Source: Physella acuta
Taxonomy: Eukaryota > Mollusca > Gastropoda > Physidae
DNA length: 64,000 nucleotides
Direction of reading: 5' to 3'
Assembly (NCBI RefSeq): GCF_028476545.1
Contig: NW_026731643.1
Coordinates: forward strand, 124,001-188,000
Shown: in pieces, positions 1-11,093 of the stretch
Numbering within the stretch: the first letter of the stretch is position 1
Layout: every line of letters starts with the position of its first letter
The notes under the pieces: model-generated
Seen by the model: the letters and a program-made list of their open reading frames with translations, nothing else
Told to the model about the DNA's origin: nothing
The model's database searches: none
Made by a program: the position numbers and the translations under genes

Positions 1-940
1 TTTTTCCACCTCTTAACTTTAAAGGTTATCAATTACATTTTTTTGTTTGTTTTCATCATAGACTATTGTAGACCTGGTTCAAGGTCAAAAATGTATTTTT
101 ACATAATTATCATTCTATTTTTTTTTAAGTATTGATTGAAATAGTTTCTAAAAATATCGTATAGTCACAGATAGAAAGAACCAAAAACGTTTTTTGCTCA
201 TGCCAACAATAATGATGAGGTCTAACCTAGTCTACTAGGTCGATGCCTTCGGCGCCAGAATAGTTTTTACAAAGCTAATACGGACCGTAAACACATAATT
301 AGCGTCCTTTAAAAAATACGTAAACGGCATAGTAAGTATATTTCCCTATAACTAGGCCTATGGTTAAGAAACATGGATTTCGTTCTAAGTTCTAAATAAA
401 TTGGTTCGGTGGTTAGTCTGAAAAAATTAGGGCGCGAGTGCACACAAGAAAATAAATGATTAATTAAATTTCGTAAAATAAAATATAGTTTAATTAAATT
501 TTAACTTAAGCTTGTGAAAAATGTTTTTCGTTAACTATCTAATTTATTTTCTATCTAATTATAGATTTGACTTTGATTTTAATAAGTAGGCTACTTAAAA
601 TTAACTGTATATTATTTAAATACGAACGAATTTTTGTATACTAATTTGTAAAACAGAATTTGGGATAATGTAATATAAACTTTTGTCATCCTCAGCGTGA
701 TTTTGTAGCATTAAAACTAAAGAGTGTTTATCAAGATTTATATTTTCTATACATTTTTTAATGGAATCGTTCCCTCTCCCTGCGTCCTATTGCTAGATAT
801 TGTCAAAACTGTGTCGAAATTGTCGTATACTTTCAAAATCGAGCTTGACGTCATAATTATACGAACGATCCCATGAACTACTACCTGTTAAAGTCATTAT
901 GACACTTTTCACACTACTCACGTTTGTTTTGAAGATCTCA
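1..940. other. AT-rich DNA, no gene seen
   Basis: Both strands carry only short reading frames with no recognisable domain. No tandem or dispersed repeat seen elsewhere in the window was recognised here. Probably intergenic or intronic. Confidence 0.6.
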
Positions 941-944
941 GTAT

Positions 945-1345
945 GATTCATAAGTCCAGCCCCCACCCCCCCATACGTCTCAGGATTCCCGACATCCCCG
1001 CCTCAACCACAAGTCATAGGAGTTTCGCCCCCCCCCCCCACCCACTCCACACCCTTAGGGTTATCGAATCCAGTTCCCCACACCCCAAACACTCTGATTC
1101 CAAAGTTCTGCCCATCCCCTCACATGTCTTTTGATTCCCAAATCCCGCCCTCATTCCCAAGACATCTTATGATTCCCGATATCTACCCCCCACACTTCTT
1201 AGGATTCCCAAGTCCCGTCCCCCCACCCCTAAATATTCATAAGATTCCCGAGATCGCCCTTACAAGTCTTAGGATTCCTGAATCCCGCCCACCCCTACAT
1301 ATCTTAAGACACTCGTGATTCCCCCCCCCCCCCACGTCTAATTCC
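945..1345. repeat. C-rich degenerate minisatellite
   Basis: About ten diverged units of roughly 40 bp. Each carries the word AGGATTCCCGA or a close variant, followed by a run of C and CACCC. The two short frames that cross it (943-1134 and 1124-1318) are products of the repeat, rich in Pro, Ser and His, and are not taken as genes. Confidence 0.6.
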
Positions 1346-1580
1346 CACCTCATCCCCGGCAGACAACGACACCGTCACGGTCGTCCCCCCCCCCGAACTT
1401 GTCGGTGTCGTGTCAGTCTAATCCAACAACAACCTTGACCCAAGACCCACCAGACCCATCAGACCCAGCAGACCTCGCCTTTCATCCTTGTTGAGCTTTT
1501 GTCTCCCAATCACCGCGCCACGTCCTTGTAACCCCCCCCCCCCCACACACACACCCTCCCACTCCCCCACCCCCAACCTT
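1346..1580. repeat. Polypyrimidine low-complexity DNA
   Basis: Runs of C (for example near 1385-1395 and 1530-1545) alternate with short CAGACC(C/T) repeats at about 1437-1478. The minus strand is G-rich and could form G-quadruplexes. No coding signal. Confidence 0.6.
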
Positions 1581-2389
1581 TTGTCACCATTTCCACGGCC
1601 CACACAATGAGACAGAAGGACAGACAGAAATGAAGACAAAAATTTCCTTTCAAGGTGTCGGCTTTGATTTCTAGGCCTTCCGCTGAAGCCAAACGATTTT
1701 ATGGAAATAATTTGTATAGAAATGTCGGCAGCGCACTAGTATTGCCAGTGAAGACGACGACCAACGAAGATACATAGCAATGTGAATGTAATTTGATAGT
1801 GGAATTGTTCTGCTTAAAATAGAATACCGTGTAACAGGAAGAGCACTAATATATTCGAAAAGTTCTTCTATTTTGGTTTTTCTAAATACATTATTAAAAC
1901 ACCGTTCTGTCTGTCACTAAGTTATTTATAGCACCGACTGTTTAGAAGACAAATGCATTACGTCCACGTATTTGTGAAATCAATGGACTTGTATACGTAT
2001 AGTGTCAATAATACCAGCTACCAGATCACTCAAGTAAAATATCAGACAAATAGAATGCAGATTGTTTTTTAACGTTTTAATTTAATATTTTGTACGATTT
2101 TAATATTTGAATCATATTTATACACTGATTTTTCTCGAGATTATGTTTTTTTCGGACATTCTGCATTTGTCCTATATACAGTCGATATGTCCTCTAACCG
2201 GCCATTACAAAGAGCCATACAGTAGATGTATGTGTCAGATATATAAACACATTGATTCGTCGATATACAAATCACGTGAGTGCTAATTTTGTCGAGCCTA
2301 GTACTAAAGGTAGTGAAGTCACACTTTTATGAAACTTAAAACAAAGTAGTGGTCGTTATTCCTATATGATTTAATCTTGTGTACACATA
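1581..2389. other. AT-rich DNA, no gene seen
   Basis: No long frame, RNA gene or repeat was recognised. It ends at the 3' tail of the LINE fragment. Confidence 0.55.
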
Positions 2390-2424
2390 CTTCATTTCTG
2401 CTTCATCTGCGTTCTTAATTGAGT

Positions 2425-3145
2425 TTATTTTAGAGGATTTAAAGCAAGTCCAACTTCATGTATGAACTGGACTGTGGTCTCCAGATCAGCGGGTGCCCCA
2501 TATAGTTTTTCCTTGAGTGGGGTGTGTAGGGGCCAGTGTTTGGATCGCGCCTGGTTGTACAAGAAACAGTCCTGAAGGACGTGCTCTGTATTCTCCGGGG
2601 CCATGTCAGATGGGCAAGTTTCGACATACCCAACTTTTAGTTTTTTATACATGTGCTGTTTCGGTCTGTTGTGGCCTGCTCTGGGTCTGAAGCAGAGTTT
2701 CTGAAGTCTGAAGCAGAGTATCTTCCAGGCATCTCTTCGGGGGGGGGGGGGGGCTTTGCCCGAACGAAATGAAATTTATATAATTTATATAGAAAATATA
2801 TACTTTTAACAGTGTCCGCCCCCCCCCCCCGAAGAAAGTCTACTGCCCCCCCCCCCCGAAAATTTCAAATGCCCCCCCCCCCCCCCGGTGAAAAAAGTCT
2901 GGAAGAAACACTGGTCTGAAGATAATGTATTGTTGTTTTAATTTGTAAAATCCTTCGTCTTTTTTGTAGTTTAGGTGCGTCTAAGACCACATTTGTGATT
3001 TGTTTTTAATGATTGATTTCTTGTGTATGTAGCGAGATTTCTGGTTGTTTTTTTCTTTCCCCCGATTTTCCCTAGCTGGTTTAGCGATCTCATTTCCTTG
3101 TATCTGGTAGAGGCCCGGGATCCACTTCAGCACAATTATACTGTA
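2425..3145 (-). pseudogene. LINE ORF2 C-terminal remnant
   Basis: Coding remnant of the LINE above. The 3' piece (2713-2425) is open from the MITE junction to the stop, and its last 75 codons from a Met at 2652 form an intact frame. The 5' RNase H piece (about 3145-2922) has a stop codon after Q-M-W-S, so the reading is broken even without the MITE. It has no promoter or start of its own and is a dead fragment. Confidence is high that it derives from a LINE, lower for the exact limits at the RNase H side. Confidence 0.75.
2714..2913 (-). mobile_element. hAT-type MITE, copy A (polyG family)
   Basis: A 200-bp element with terminal inverted repeats close to CAGWGTTTCTTCCAG, flanked by a perfect 8-bp duplication GTCTGAAG (2706-2713 and 2914-2921), the hallmark of hAT transposition. 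Long C runs sit at the family's fixed positions. It lies inside the LINE fragment, so it is younger than the LINE. Just left of it, the target word plus the first ~10 bases of the element end occur a second time (about 2687-2704), as if the junction had been tandemly duplicated. Confidence 0.88.
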
Positions 3146-3190
3146 GGTGTAAACATGCTAATAGTGAAGTCTTTTTAACTGCCTCTTTCA

Positions 3191-5452
3191 AACAAACGCA
3201 TACAATTAAAACAATATGTTTAATAGCCAAACTCAAATTCCTAAACTCAGTTTTGTATAAAAAAAATGTTCACAAGTTATTTTAGCCTCGAGTTCTACAT
3301 TTTAGACTTTGTGAACTGCTTGCCTGCTGTGTAAAAAATATTTTTATCACTTAATCTAATGACTCATTAATTATTTAATTATGGAACTGTTGACTCATCA
3401 ATTAAAGGTGTAACGGTTTATCATTATGTGGCCTGTGCTAATTATTCGATAAGTATCGCTTCATGGTGTAATAGATGCTATATAGGTCTAAGATAAGTAA
3501 AAAGAATACAACGTAGGACTATACGAGTCAACACATAGCCGTTAAATATATTAACCCCCCCCCCCCCCCCCCACACACACACGTAATTTCACACACTGCT
3601 TAACACTAAAACAAAACAAAACGTACCTATAGCAATGTTTGTTGTTTTATTTGCTAAGCACATATTAAACAAATTTCTCCTACAATGTATTTTTATGACA
3701 AGTATTCATCTCATTTGAAGTTAGAAATATTTAAATGGATTCAGAGAACAAATCAATATGATCAGGACTAAAAGCTGTAAAATTGGCGTCTGAAAATGAG
3801 TTTTAGCTAGAAAAAAAGGCAAAAGTCAAACTAGGCTCTTACTTTCAATAACATCTCATCACATCATAATATCATCGTTCCCATACCCTCGTGTTTTGTC
3901 AATGCCATTAACTTCATCATCTCTTCAAAAATAGCTAACGACCTATCACTCAATTTCTGTGTTGATCTCCTCGCGATGACGTCATGGGTTTTGTCTCAAA
4001 ACTTTTCAATGTCTGTAGCACTAATTTATTGCTTTAATAAATTAAATTTATGACAATATTGTACATATAAAGATCCACGAACAATTATATTCTTAATTAA
4101 GACATCGTAATTAAGTTGTTTTTTTTTAAATGTACAAACATAACGTCAAATACGAATTGAAATAGACGACATCTGATGTGAAAATGTCAACATATTGAAC
4201 AACAAATTCTTTTGGTAGCCTCTCGCTGTCATTCAAGAAATGTAACGATAATTGCCATTGGTTAGAAACAAACATGGATATAAAATATAATCTAGCTGCT
4301 CATTTTCTTACATGTAGAGTTTTCCATTTCCTTTTGGTCTTTTTATTTTTTAGTTCCTAATATCTGATACATTTTTTTTAGTAAATTATTCTTAATATAA
4401 AATAACATCTTTACATTTGGTCCCCTCTAAATAAAAATACAGAGCTTTGTTTTATTAAAAAAAAGGTAGGGGTAAAAATCAATGTGTAACAATCATATTA
4501 ATACATTTATATGAATTAAATGATGTATAATTATATTTATATGCCTCTTGAAACCCAATCATGTTATATAAGTGCTAACTGTTGATTATATAATACCCCA
4601 CCCACATGTTATGGTGTAATTATTTGCTTAGGAGCTATTATTAGATATACATTTGTATTTATGTAGGGCGAACTTTAAAATTTTGAGCTTCAATATATGT
4701 ATATGTATACATTTATGCATTGAATGTCTGAACAACCAACCTAATCCGATCTTGTAAATTTAATTACCAAAACCACGAAAACCATAAAATTCCCAAAAAC
4801 CCTGAAAATAACAGAATTGTAGATCCCTAAACTTAAACATGAGCTCGATATTCACTTCATGTGTTTTAAGTGTATCAGAATATTGACACAACACCCACGT
4901 TTGGCCAGTGTTTCTAGAAATGATGATCACATAAACATACACACTGTAAATAAACAACACAATAACCTATGTAGTTTTATACCAGGAGCTTCCGTCATAT
5001 CAACAGACGTCATTCAAATATGAACTTAGTTCCAATTATTAAACTGTATGTAGATGGTTAAAAATTCAGAAGGCAAAACCTCAAACTTATATCTAAGTAC
5101 TCCATTAGAAAGCGCACACGTCAAGGTCACTTCTCTTATAAAACCTTTTATTTTCATATCGCTGTTTTTAAGTAAAATCCATTACATTTTTCCCCTTCTG
5201 TTACTCTTTTAAACAATGTGATATTATTCACTGTACACGTACATGTGCGATGAGTATAACTGTACAACATGTAAACAGTTTCAAAGTTTGAGTTTTAAAT
5301 GAATAAGATATACGCAAACCGAAAGAAATAAGCCTTAGAGATATCTTATTCCAAATGGTACGGGGCTGTGTTTTTAGCAGCTGAATACAAGTTTGAATTA
5401 AACGATGTTGTGCACCAATTTGGAATCAGTAAAGTCTGTTCAGAGTTAAATA
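3191..5452. other. AT-rich intergenic DNA
   Basis: No gene recognised. The only notable feature is a C19-like run followed by (CA)n at about 3555-3592. Short frames at 4760-4960 and 5346-5597 show no domain and are treated as chance. Confidence 0.55.
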
Positions 5453-5727
5453 TGGCACTTTGACGGTGTGAATGTCTTGGATGCATTCTTCGAACATGCG
5501 CTGAATAATTGAATCTTGGTTTCATTATTCGAACATGCGCTGAATGAAATATCTTGGATTCATTGTTCGAACACGCGCTAAATGATCTTGCATTCATAGT
5601 TCGATCATCGGTTTACTGATTGAATCTAGGATTCACTCTTCGAACATGCGCTGAAGGATTGAATCTCGGATTCATTTTTTGGATCATCGGTTGAGTGTTT
5701 GATTCTGCGATTTATTTTTCGAACTTC
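5453..5727. repeat. ~44-bp degenerate minisatellite downstream of the GPCR
   Basis: About six diverged units, each with GATTCATTCTTCGAACATGC or variants, spaced roughly 38-50 bp. The array sits 80-350 bp past the receptor stop codon and so probably falls in its 3' untranslated region or just beyond. Confidence 0.7.
5711..5716 (-). promoter_or_regulatory. Candidate polyadenylation signal AATAAA for the GPCR
   Basis: TTTATT on the plus strand reads AATAAA on the minus strand, about 93 bases after the TGA stop. It lies at the edge of the minisatellite. AATAAA is common in AT-rich DNA, so transcript evidence would decide. Confidence 0.35.
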
Positions 5728-5808
5728 TCTGAACTTCGAATCACACTTAAATCTATTTTGCGGCTAGGATCAGAAGATATTTTAGTACAAGGCCATGGCG
5801 TCAACCGT

Positions 5809-7192
5809 TCACATTCCCCTCCCCCGCTTCCTACACAGCAACCCCTTTAACGATCTCCTAAAGGCGGGGTTCATGAAGGCGTAGATGATGGGGTTGACGA
5901 TGTGGTTGCTGAAGTAGACGTAAAACACCAGCACGTTGAACTTCAGCACCTTGTAGGCGATCAACCACGAAGGGAGATAAGCGATGACGAAAAAAATCGT
6001 CACCACAAACAACATGACCGCGGTTCTGAAATTGGCGAGAAAGTATTTATCCCGGAGACATCCGTTCTCCGCCGCTGTCTGCGCGCCTTCTTCGATATCG
6101 TGTTGGGCTTGGTCTTTCTGGAGCAGAGACTGGTTCTGGGATTGAGGCTGGGGGCGTTTTTTCTGAGATCCCGCGTCTTTCTTGCCGTTTGTGATCTCAG
6201 CTAACGCGATGCTCTTGTCGGGCGAGTCGTTCAGCATGCTCTGGTTTTCGGTCAAGGACACGTCTTGTGTGTGTGTTATCGTCGTCTTGGTTCTGGCGGC
6301 TAAACGACGCGAGCGCCGTACCAAGACGGAGCGGTAGATTAAAATATACAAGACGAAGACGACGAAGAAGCAGACGAGGAAACTGGAGGAGTAGAACGTC
6401 TGGTACTGCCGCCGGAAGTGTTCGGAGACGTACATCTGGTTGGGCATGCACTTCCCGGTGTAGACGAACGTCTCGTTAGTCGGCATCACACGGCTGCAGA
6501 CTTTTAAATGCAGCGCGACTAAATTGGCGACTAAACGCGACATGGTGTCTTCATCTATGAAGGAAGTATTCACGCATTCCGGACAGGATTCATCTTCAAT
6601 CCTCTTCAGCAAGGTTGTGAAATTCTCCTCCGCGAAGTTGTTTTTGATCATGTTTTTTATCGTTGGGGTTCGCAACGTATCCATATCCACGTAAACACCC
6701 ATAGACATGGCCGTCACGATTCCCATGATTATCGCCAGAAATAGTAAACAAATGACGCAGTTTCTCGCTCGTACCGAGTCCAGGACGTGGGAATGGGGCC
6801 GGCAGATGCAGATGTACCTGTCTATTGCTATGGCAACCATGATGAAGACGGAGAACGGAACCGTGCAGGTGATGAAGAAGTAGTACAGCTTACAGGAGAA
6901 GTCAAGCGAGACGGTGTAGTTGAGGCTCTCGACGACCATGGTGTAAGGCATGCTGACTGCGGACGTGACGAGGTCCGTGGCGGCTAGGGCGATGATGAAG
7001 ACGGTGGAGGAGAGTTTGTTCCGCTTCCTGACGTAGACGTAGAGCACCAGGGAATTCCCGATCAACCCCAGCACGCTGAAGCAGGCCAACATGGTGATGA
7101 CGGCGTTCACGGGGCGGGGCGGGTAGATGGAGCTGAACATATCCTCTGCCCCGCCCAGCTCTATCTGCTTGCAGGAGTAGCTGTCGTTGTGC
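5809..7192 (-). CDS. Class A (rhodopsin-family) GPCR, 3' coding exon, orphan peptide-receptor-like
   Basis: Seven-transmembrane receptor of the plasma membrane, expected to couple to G proteins; ligand unknown. Numbering from the Met at 7140 (443 residues): TM1 11-37 with GN at 28-29, TM2 45-70 with Asp56, TM3 84-110 with Cys83 and DRY 107-109, TM4 127-150, TM5 246-270, TM6 373-397, TM7 402-422 with NPIIY 416-420, then helix 8 with Cys436. The second extracellular loop is about 95 residues with four Cys (186, 189, 215, 231), one of which should pair with Cys83. The third cytoplasmic loop is about 100 residues and rich in Gln, Ser and Lys. NxS/T sites lie at 74, 173, 191 and 222. Class A landmarks missing: no Trp in TM4, no Pro in TM5, and TM6 has A-Y-L-P in place of CWxP. 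The frame stays open to 7353, but a good acceptor (TTTCACAG) ends at 7193, so the exon is taken from 7192, entering at phase 2; the extracellular start lies in an upstream exon not found. The exon is richer in GC than its flanks. Confidence 0.9.
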
Positions 7193-7206
7193 CTGTGAAA
7201 TATAAT
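7193..7206 (-). other. Predicted 3' splice acceptor of the GPCR exon
   Basis: Reading the minus strand, a pyrimidine-leaning ATTATATTTCAC is followed by AG at 7194-7193. Downstream residues (H-N-D-S-Y-S-C) look like a receptor N-terminus with a glycosylation sequon; upstream residues do not. Start by read-through to the Met at 7353 is less likely but not excluded. Confidence 0.6.
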
Positions 7207-7380
7207 TAGCCCGTTGTTAGAATAATCAAAACATGGCGACTTTATGTTCTTTGAAAAATTAAGTGTAAATACATGTTCATAAAAATGCAGTTGGAAAAAA
7301 TCAACAGAGATAGGTATTTTAGTAACTATTACAACCCCGAAGCTCTCGGTCAACTTATCGTGTAGTACAGAAAAATGTAG

Positions 7381-7445
7381 GGATCGGCGTGGCCTAGAGG
7401 TAGATCGATAGACTGCTAACCCGAAAGTATCGAGTTCGAATCCGC
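7381..7445 (+). mobile_element. SINE head fragment (tRNA-derived)
   Basis: Begins GGATCGGCGTGGCCTAGAGG (A-box region) and ends with the B-box-like GAGTTCGAATCC. The downstream 115 bases resemble the family body only weakly. Confidence 0.6.
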
Positions 7446-7886
7446 TTTTAAGTCAGCAGAGCGCCCAATAATATACAAAGGAAATGCCACTATGGCTGTG
7501 CATAGTCATAGCCTTTGAAGGCTTAACGTCATACAAAAAACAACACTTGCTCCATGGAGGAAAAAAAATGTATAGGCCCTTAAAATAATCTAATTATAAG
7601 CTACATCACGATAAACAAGGTTTACAAACACTTACACGCAGCTTCACGAAGAGAATATTCCTTAACATTTAAGTTCACGTTCATAATTTAGCTATTCTTA
7701 TTTAGTTTTGATAGTCGGTAAACCGGTGATTTGCTGTATTTTTTAGACGCATGCGAAATGTTTTATCGCATTGTCATGTGTTACCAAGTGTTCTTGTAAA
7801 TTTTATAAGCAGATTGTGTGGGCTTGTTTGAGTTGCTTGCGAATACAATTTGTAATCATTGGTGAGTGAGAATGATTGTTAACATA
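7446..7886. other. No gene seen
   Basis: AT-rich stretch between two SINE copies. The GPCR's missing 5' exon(s) could lie here or further right, but no frame with a convincing start and donor site was found. Confidence 0.5.
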
Positions 7887-8121
7887 GGACGGCGTGGCCA
7901 AGCGGTAGAGAGCTAACTGCTATCTCGAAAGTCTCGAGTTATAATCCGGGTTCAAATACGTAGAACTTCCCTGAGTCCACCCAGCTCGGATGGGTACCTA
8001 ACACACGCTAGGGAAACAAAAACGGATGGTCACAGTGCTGACCAAATCTATTGAAACAGAAGAACTACTTAATCTGTTCCATGTCTCTTGGGAACAATGA
8101 TGAATGATGAATGATGATTGT
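7887..8121 (+). mobile_element. SINE copy with (ATGA)n tail
   Basis: Near full-length copy. The tRNA-like head runs 7887-7955 with A-box TGGCCAAGCGGT and a B-box-like block. The body follows (CCACCCAGCTC, GGGTACCTAAC, GTGCTGACCA), and a short GATGAAT tail closes it at about 8094-8121. Flanks ATGATTGTTAAC and ATGATTGTGAAT may be a diverged target duplication. Transcription would be by RNA polymerase III from the internal boxes if active. Confidence 0.8.
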
Positions 8122-8374
8122 GAATATGCGTGTTAGTTAATTATATGAGAGTTGTCATTTTTGTGTGCGCTATTTATTAAAACGAATGTACGCGGGGGAA
8201 TTACTAAATAGGGTGAATGGCCGACCGCATCATAGTTTAGTGCCCTTAGATTGCTAAGTTCGCTGGCTGCTAGGGCACCCATAACCTGGAGCTCTAGAAT
8301 GTTGGATTAAAACAACAGTGTCTCCTGTTATTGCAGGTGTTTTGTGTTTTCTAGAACCTTCCTTGTCGCCAGGG

Positions 8375-8535
8375 TGACGACATTTTGGCCCCCGTGGGGC
8401 AATGTTTGTGTTTCATCAAGCCAAGGCGGGATAATGAAGGCAAATATTTGGCCAGACGTAAGGCAGACGTCGACCAGATGAGAGGCAATGTGATTGGTTG
8501 AAACTGAGACGCCATATTCCCGGGTTCGTTTGACG
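8375..8535. other. GC-richer block, possible conserved non-coding element
   Basis: A compact stretch of more balanced base composition inside AT-rich DNA. It holds CAGACGT twice and a reversed CCAAT box (GATTGGTTG). It is not a repeat seen elsewhere here and has no long frame. The regulatory role is a guess. Confidence 0.2.
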
Positions 8536-8937
8536 AAATGTAGTCAATGTTTAGTCGGTATGAAACTCAAGTATAGTTTACAATCAAAGATAAATCTAAC
8601 CTAAAACATTACTTAGAATGGCATTTCTCACAATGACATTTTTGACTATAATTGAGTTTTTAACTTGTATCTTAAAGCCGAAATTAGTTATGATTTAAGA
8701 AAAAATGACTTCTAAAACTAAAGAAGATTAGATGTAAAAGCAGAATAATCGCCATTTGCTTTTAAAAAAATATATTAATACCCTTTCACCGTCAAGGCAA
8801 TAATGGCTTTTGATAACTTATTTCCCTCTAGTATCCGTTTTTGGATGGGGGTGCCGGACGTTTTCCCGAAATACGCTGCCAGAAAGCAGATTTCCCGAAT
8901 GCAGTTGTCCCTAATTGACGCTAGCAAGTGTCCATTG

Positions 8938-9300
8938 GGCATTTGTCGCGCACGGGCAAGTGTCCATTCGGGTTTTTGTCCCATGCGGGCAGATGTCTAT
9001 TCGGGCTAGCGTCCATTCGGGCTAGCGTCCATTCGGGCTAGCGTCCATTCGGGCTAGCGTCCATTCGGGCTAGCGTCCATTCGGGCTAGCGTCCATTCGG
9101 GCTAGCGTCCATTCGGGCTAGCGTCCATTCGGGAATTTGTCCATTCAAGAATTTGTCCATTCGGGAATTTGTCCATTTGGACAAGTGTGCATTCGGGTGT
9201 TTGTCCCATTCGGGCTAGTGTCCATGTGGACATTTGTCGTGCTTGGGCAAGTGTCCATTCAGGTGTTTGTCACATTTGAGCAAGTGTCTATTCGGGCAAA
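8938..9300. repeat. 16-bp minisatellite
   Basis: The core at 8996-9133 has about eight near-perfect units of CTAGCGTCCATTCGGG. On both sides the units drift (GAATTTGTCCATTCGG, CAAGTGTCCATTCGGG). Perfect core and decayed edges fit expansion from the centre. Frames across it are by-products. Confidence 0.9.
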
Positions 9301-10456
9301 AGGCCCTAGGAAAAAAGTGTACTTCAAGAATTGTACGTAGATCCCTTGGATGTTCAACCTTTCGCCATGCAATATGCTGTCCGTTTTTGCGTTGTCACAG
9401 TTTTGCCATTTATGTATTTATTAGCCAGTTGCAGAAATGTCACTACACTTGATTTTAACAAACGGTGATCGGTCGTTTAGCTAAAGTTCAAACGTGTAGT
9501 TAAAGTATTTCGCAATGGCCAAAACTGGACCATCCATTAATCACATCACTTCACCTAGGAAAAAAAAAACTCTTTCAAAATTATACAGTCCGCGTTTAAA
9601 TCCAATCATTAATAACATTACACAAGAAGGAATTCTGGCAACATTACTTCCTCATGCAGTCCAAAATTGGGCCCAGTGAAGTTTAAAACCCCAAGAACCG
9701 CAACTCCCCTATGTACCAGACGTGTGTGCTTCCAACAGGAACAAAGATCCAATATCGGAGTTTCTATTCTAAATTTTAAGTGCACAAAAGTTTAATTAAA
9801 GAAACCCTGGGCAATGAACCAGGTTTTATCTAGTGCTATGGGAGGATAACTCGCAACATTTTGTCTTGAGATGAATTTTTTTTTAGCTTCCCTTGAGATA
9901 TTTAAACTTACCAAAAAAAAAAAAAAAAAACTAAACAGAACTACAACAGGAAACATGAAATGTCAAGGGGTAGAGATTAAATATATCGAACAAAAAAAAA
10001 TGCAGTTATCTTTTTCATGTCTTTATTAAACAAAATGTAAATGACAGTAGTTTTTAACCTATCTAGGAATGCGAGTAAATATTATATCTAGCTCGTGTGA
10101 GTTTTCTACAGAGAAAAAAATGGAACCTTTGATTGAAGTATCCAAAAACAAAGTGCTGTATCAGCGGTTTTAGTGGGACATTTGGTTTAATGGTCTGGAT
10201 TAAACTCATTAAATTAAATGTAAAAACAAATTGGTTAATTAGTTTGGCGTGCATGAAATAGCTTGGATTTTGGCGTGTTTATTTGGTTGAGGTTTTACAA
10301 TCCATTTTCTTCAATTTAATTAGCAGAGAGAAATGGGGGATCTGAAGGGGAGGTGGGATTTTAAGGAAAGGTCAAGGTCAAGATATGTGTGGGACGGTCA
10401 GATTCAATGTATTTTTGGAAGGTCAAGGTTTATTATCTACATGTCAAGGTCAAGGC
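9301..10456. other. AT-rich DNA, no gene seen
   Basis: Contains A-runs (for example about 9913-9930) and no recognisable coding, RNA or repeat signal. Confidence 0.55.
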
Positions 10457-10637
10457 CAGTGTTTCTTCCAGACTTTTTTTCTCCGGGGAAGGAGGGGTAC
10501 TTGATATTTACGGGAGGGGGGGGACTACATTTTCCGGAAGGGCGGACACTGGTAAAAGTATATATTTTCTATATTAATTCCATTTCGTTGGGGAGGGGGG
10601 GGGGGAGGGCGGTAGACTTTCTCTGGAAGAAACACTG
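10457..10637 (+). mobile_element. hAT-type MITE, copy B (polyG family)
   Basis: 181 bp, TIRs CAGTGTTTCTTCCAGAC and GTCTGG-like complement ending CACTG. Flanked by GTCAAGGC (10449-10456) and GTCATGGC (10638-10645), 7 of 8 matching. G-tracts are shorter here than in copies D and F. Confidence 0.82.
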
Positions 10638-10917
10638 GTCATGGCTTTAGACCTTTGAGTAAATACTAATGTCAAAAGTGTCTAGTAATAGTACACAATC
10701 AAGCCGAATTCTGTTTTACGTCAATTGTACGTCAAACCCAACTGTTATTTTTAAAATCCTTTTCATGGTTAAAACACGTGTAGTTGAATGTTAACTCACC
10801 CCTGTGGCGTAGTGTAGGTCAAACGAAAGTGTGAGCAGTCCACAGACTGTAAAGTCAGATAAGTCATCAGTTTCACTCAATATTCAGTAATTATATGGAT
10901 AGAGATGGGGTATTGGG

Positions 10918-11093
10918 GATGGGGGGGGGGGGGGGAGATAAGATCACGCGCGATTGGGCCTACGGGCAGAAAGCTGATCATTTATTCTGGGGTCATAGCG
11001 ACTACTGTAGACTTCGACCTGTGAGGAAGTGGAGGGGGTGGGGGGAGGTGGCGGTGTCGGGGATGGGAGGTGTCGGGAGGCGGGGGGGGGAGA
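10918..11093 (+). repeat. G-rich tracts, quadruplex potential
   Basis: A run of 16 or so G at about 10920-10935, then 11030-11093 with many GGG/GGGG blocks separated by 1-4 bases. Not flanked by MITE ends. The frames 10895-11155, 10944-11162 and 11029-11235 that cross it are compositional artefacts. Confidence 0.55.

Larger units (their letters stand above)
2390..3190 (-). mobile_element. LINE 3' end with RNase H, I/Jockey-like, split by a MITE
   Basis: On the minus strand, 3145 down to 2425 encodes the end of a non-LTR retrotransposon polyprotein. About 3145-3070 gives the RNase H stretch V-L-K-W-I-P-G followed by G-N-E-I-A. After the MITE, 2713-2425 gives F-R-P-R-A-G-H-N-R-P-K-Q-H, then a diverged zinc-knuckle and a T-E-H-V-L-Q-D-C motif ending at a TAA at 2427. 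A C-terminal arrangement of this kind (RNase H, FRxRxGHN, Cys/His motif, EHVLxxC) is familiar from animal LINEs with RNase H. About 30-40 bases of 3' untranslated tail follow. The reverse transcriptase and all 5' parts are missing. Clade assignment is approximate. Confidence 0.8.

Noticed and set aside
5902-6987. Plus- and minus-strand frames overlapping the GPCR exon (5902-6204, 6197-6451, 6267-6479, 6787-6987)
   Set aside because: They are out-of-frame or antisense shadows of the receptor exon, made long by its higher GC content. None has a domain.
7193-7353. N-terminal 54 residues of the open frame upstream of the GPCR acceptor
   Set aside because: They lie beyond a good splice acceptor, in AT-rich DNA, and do not look like a receptor N-terminus. 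Intron sequence is more likely.
7887-7955. Genuine tRNA gene (Ser- or Leu-like)
   Set aside because: The tRNA-like part is followed by the same SINE body found in other copies, and the cloverleaf is diverged. It is a SINE head. The same holds for the other heads.
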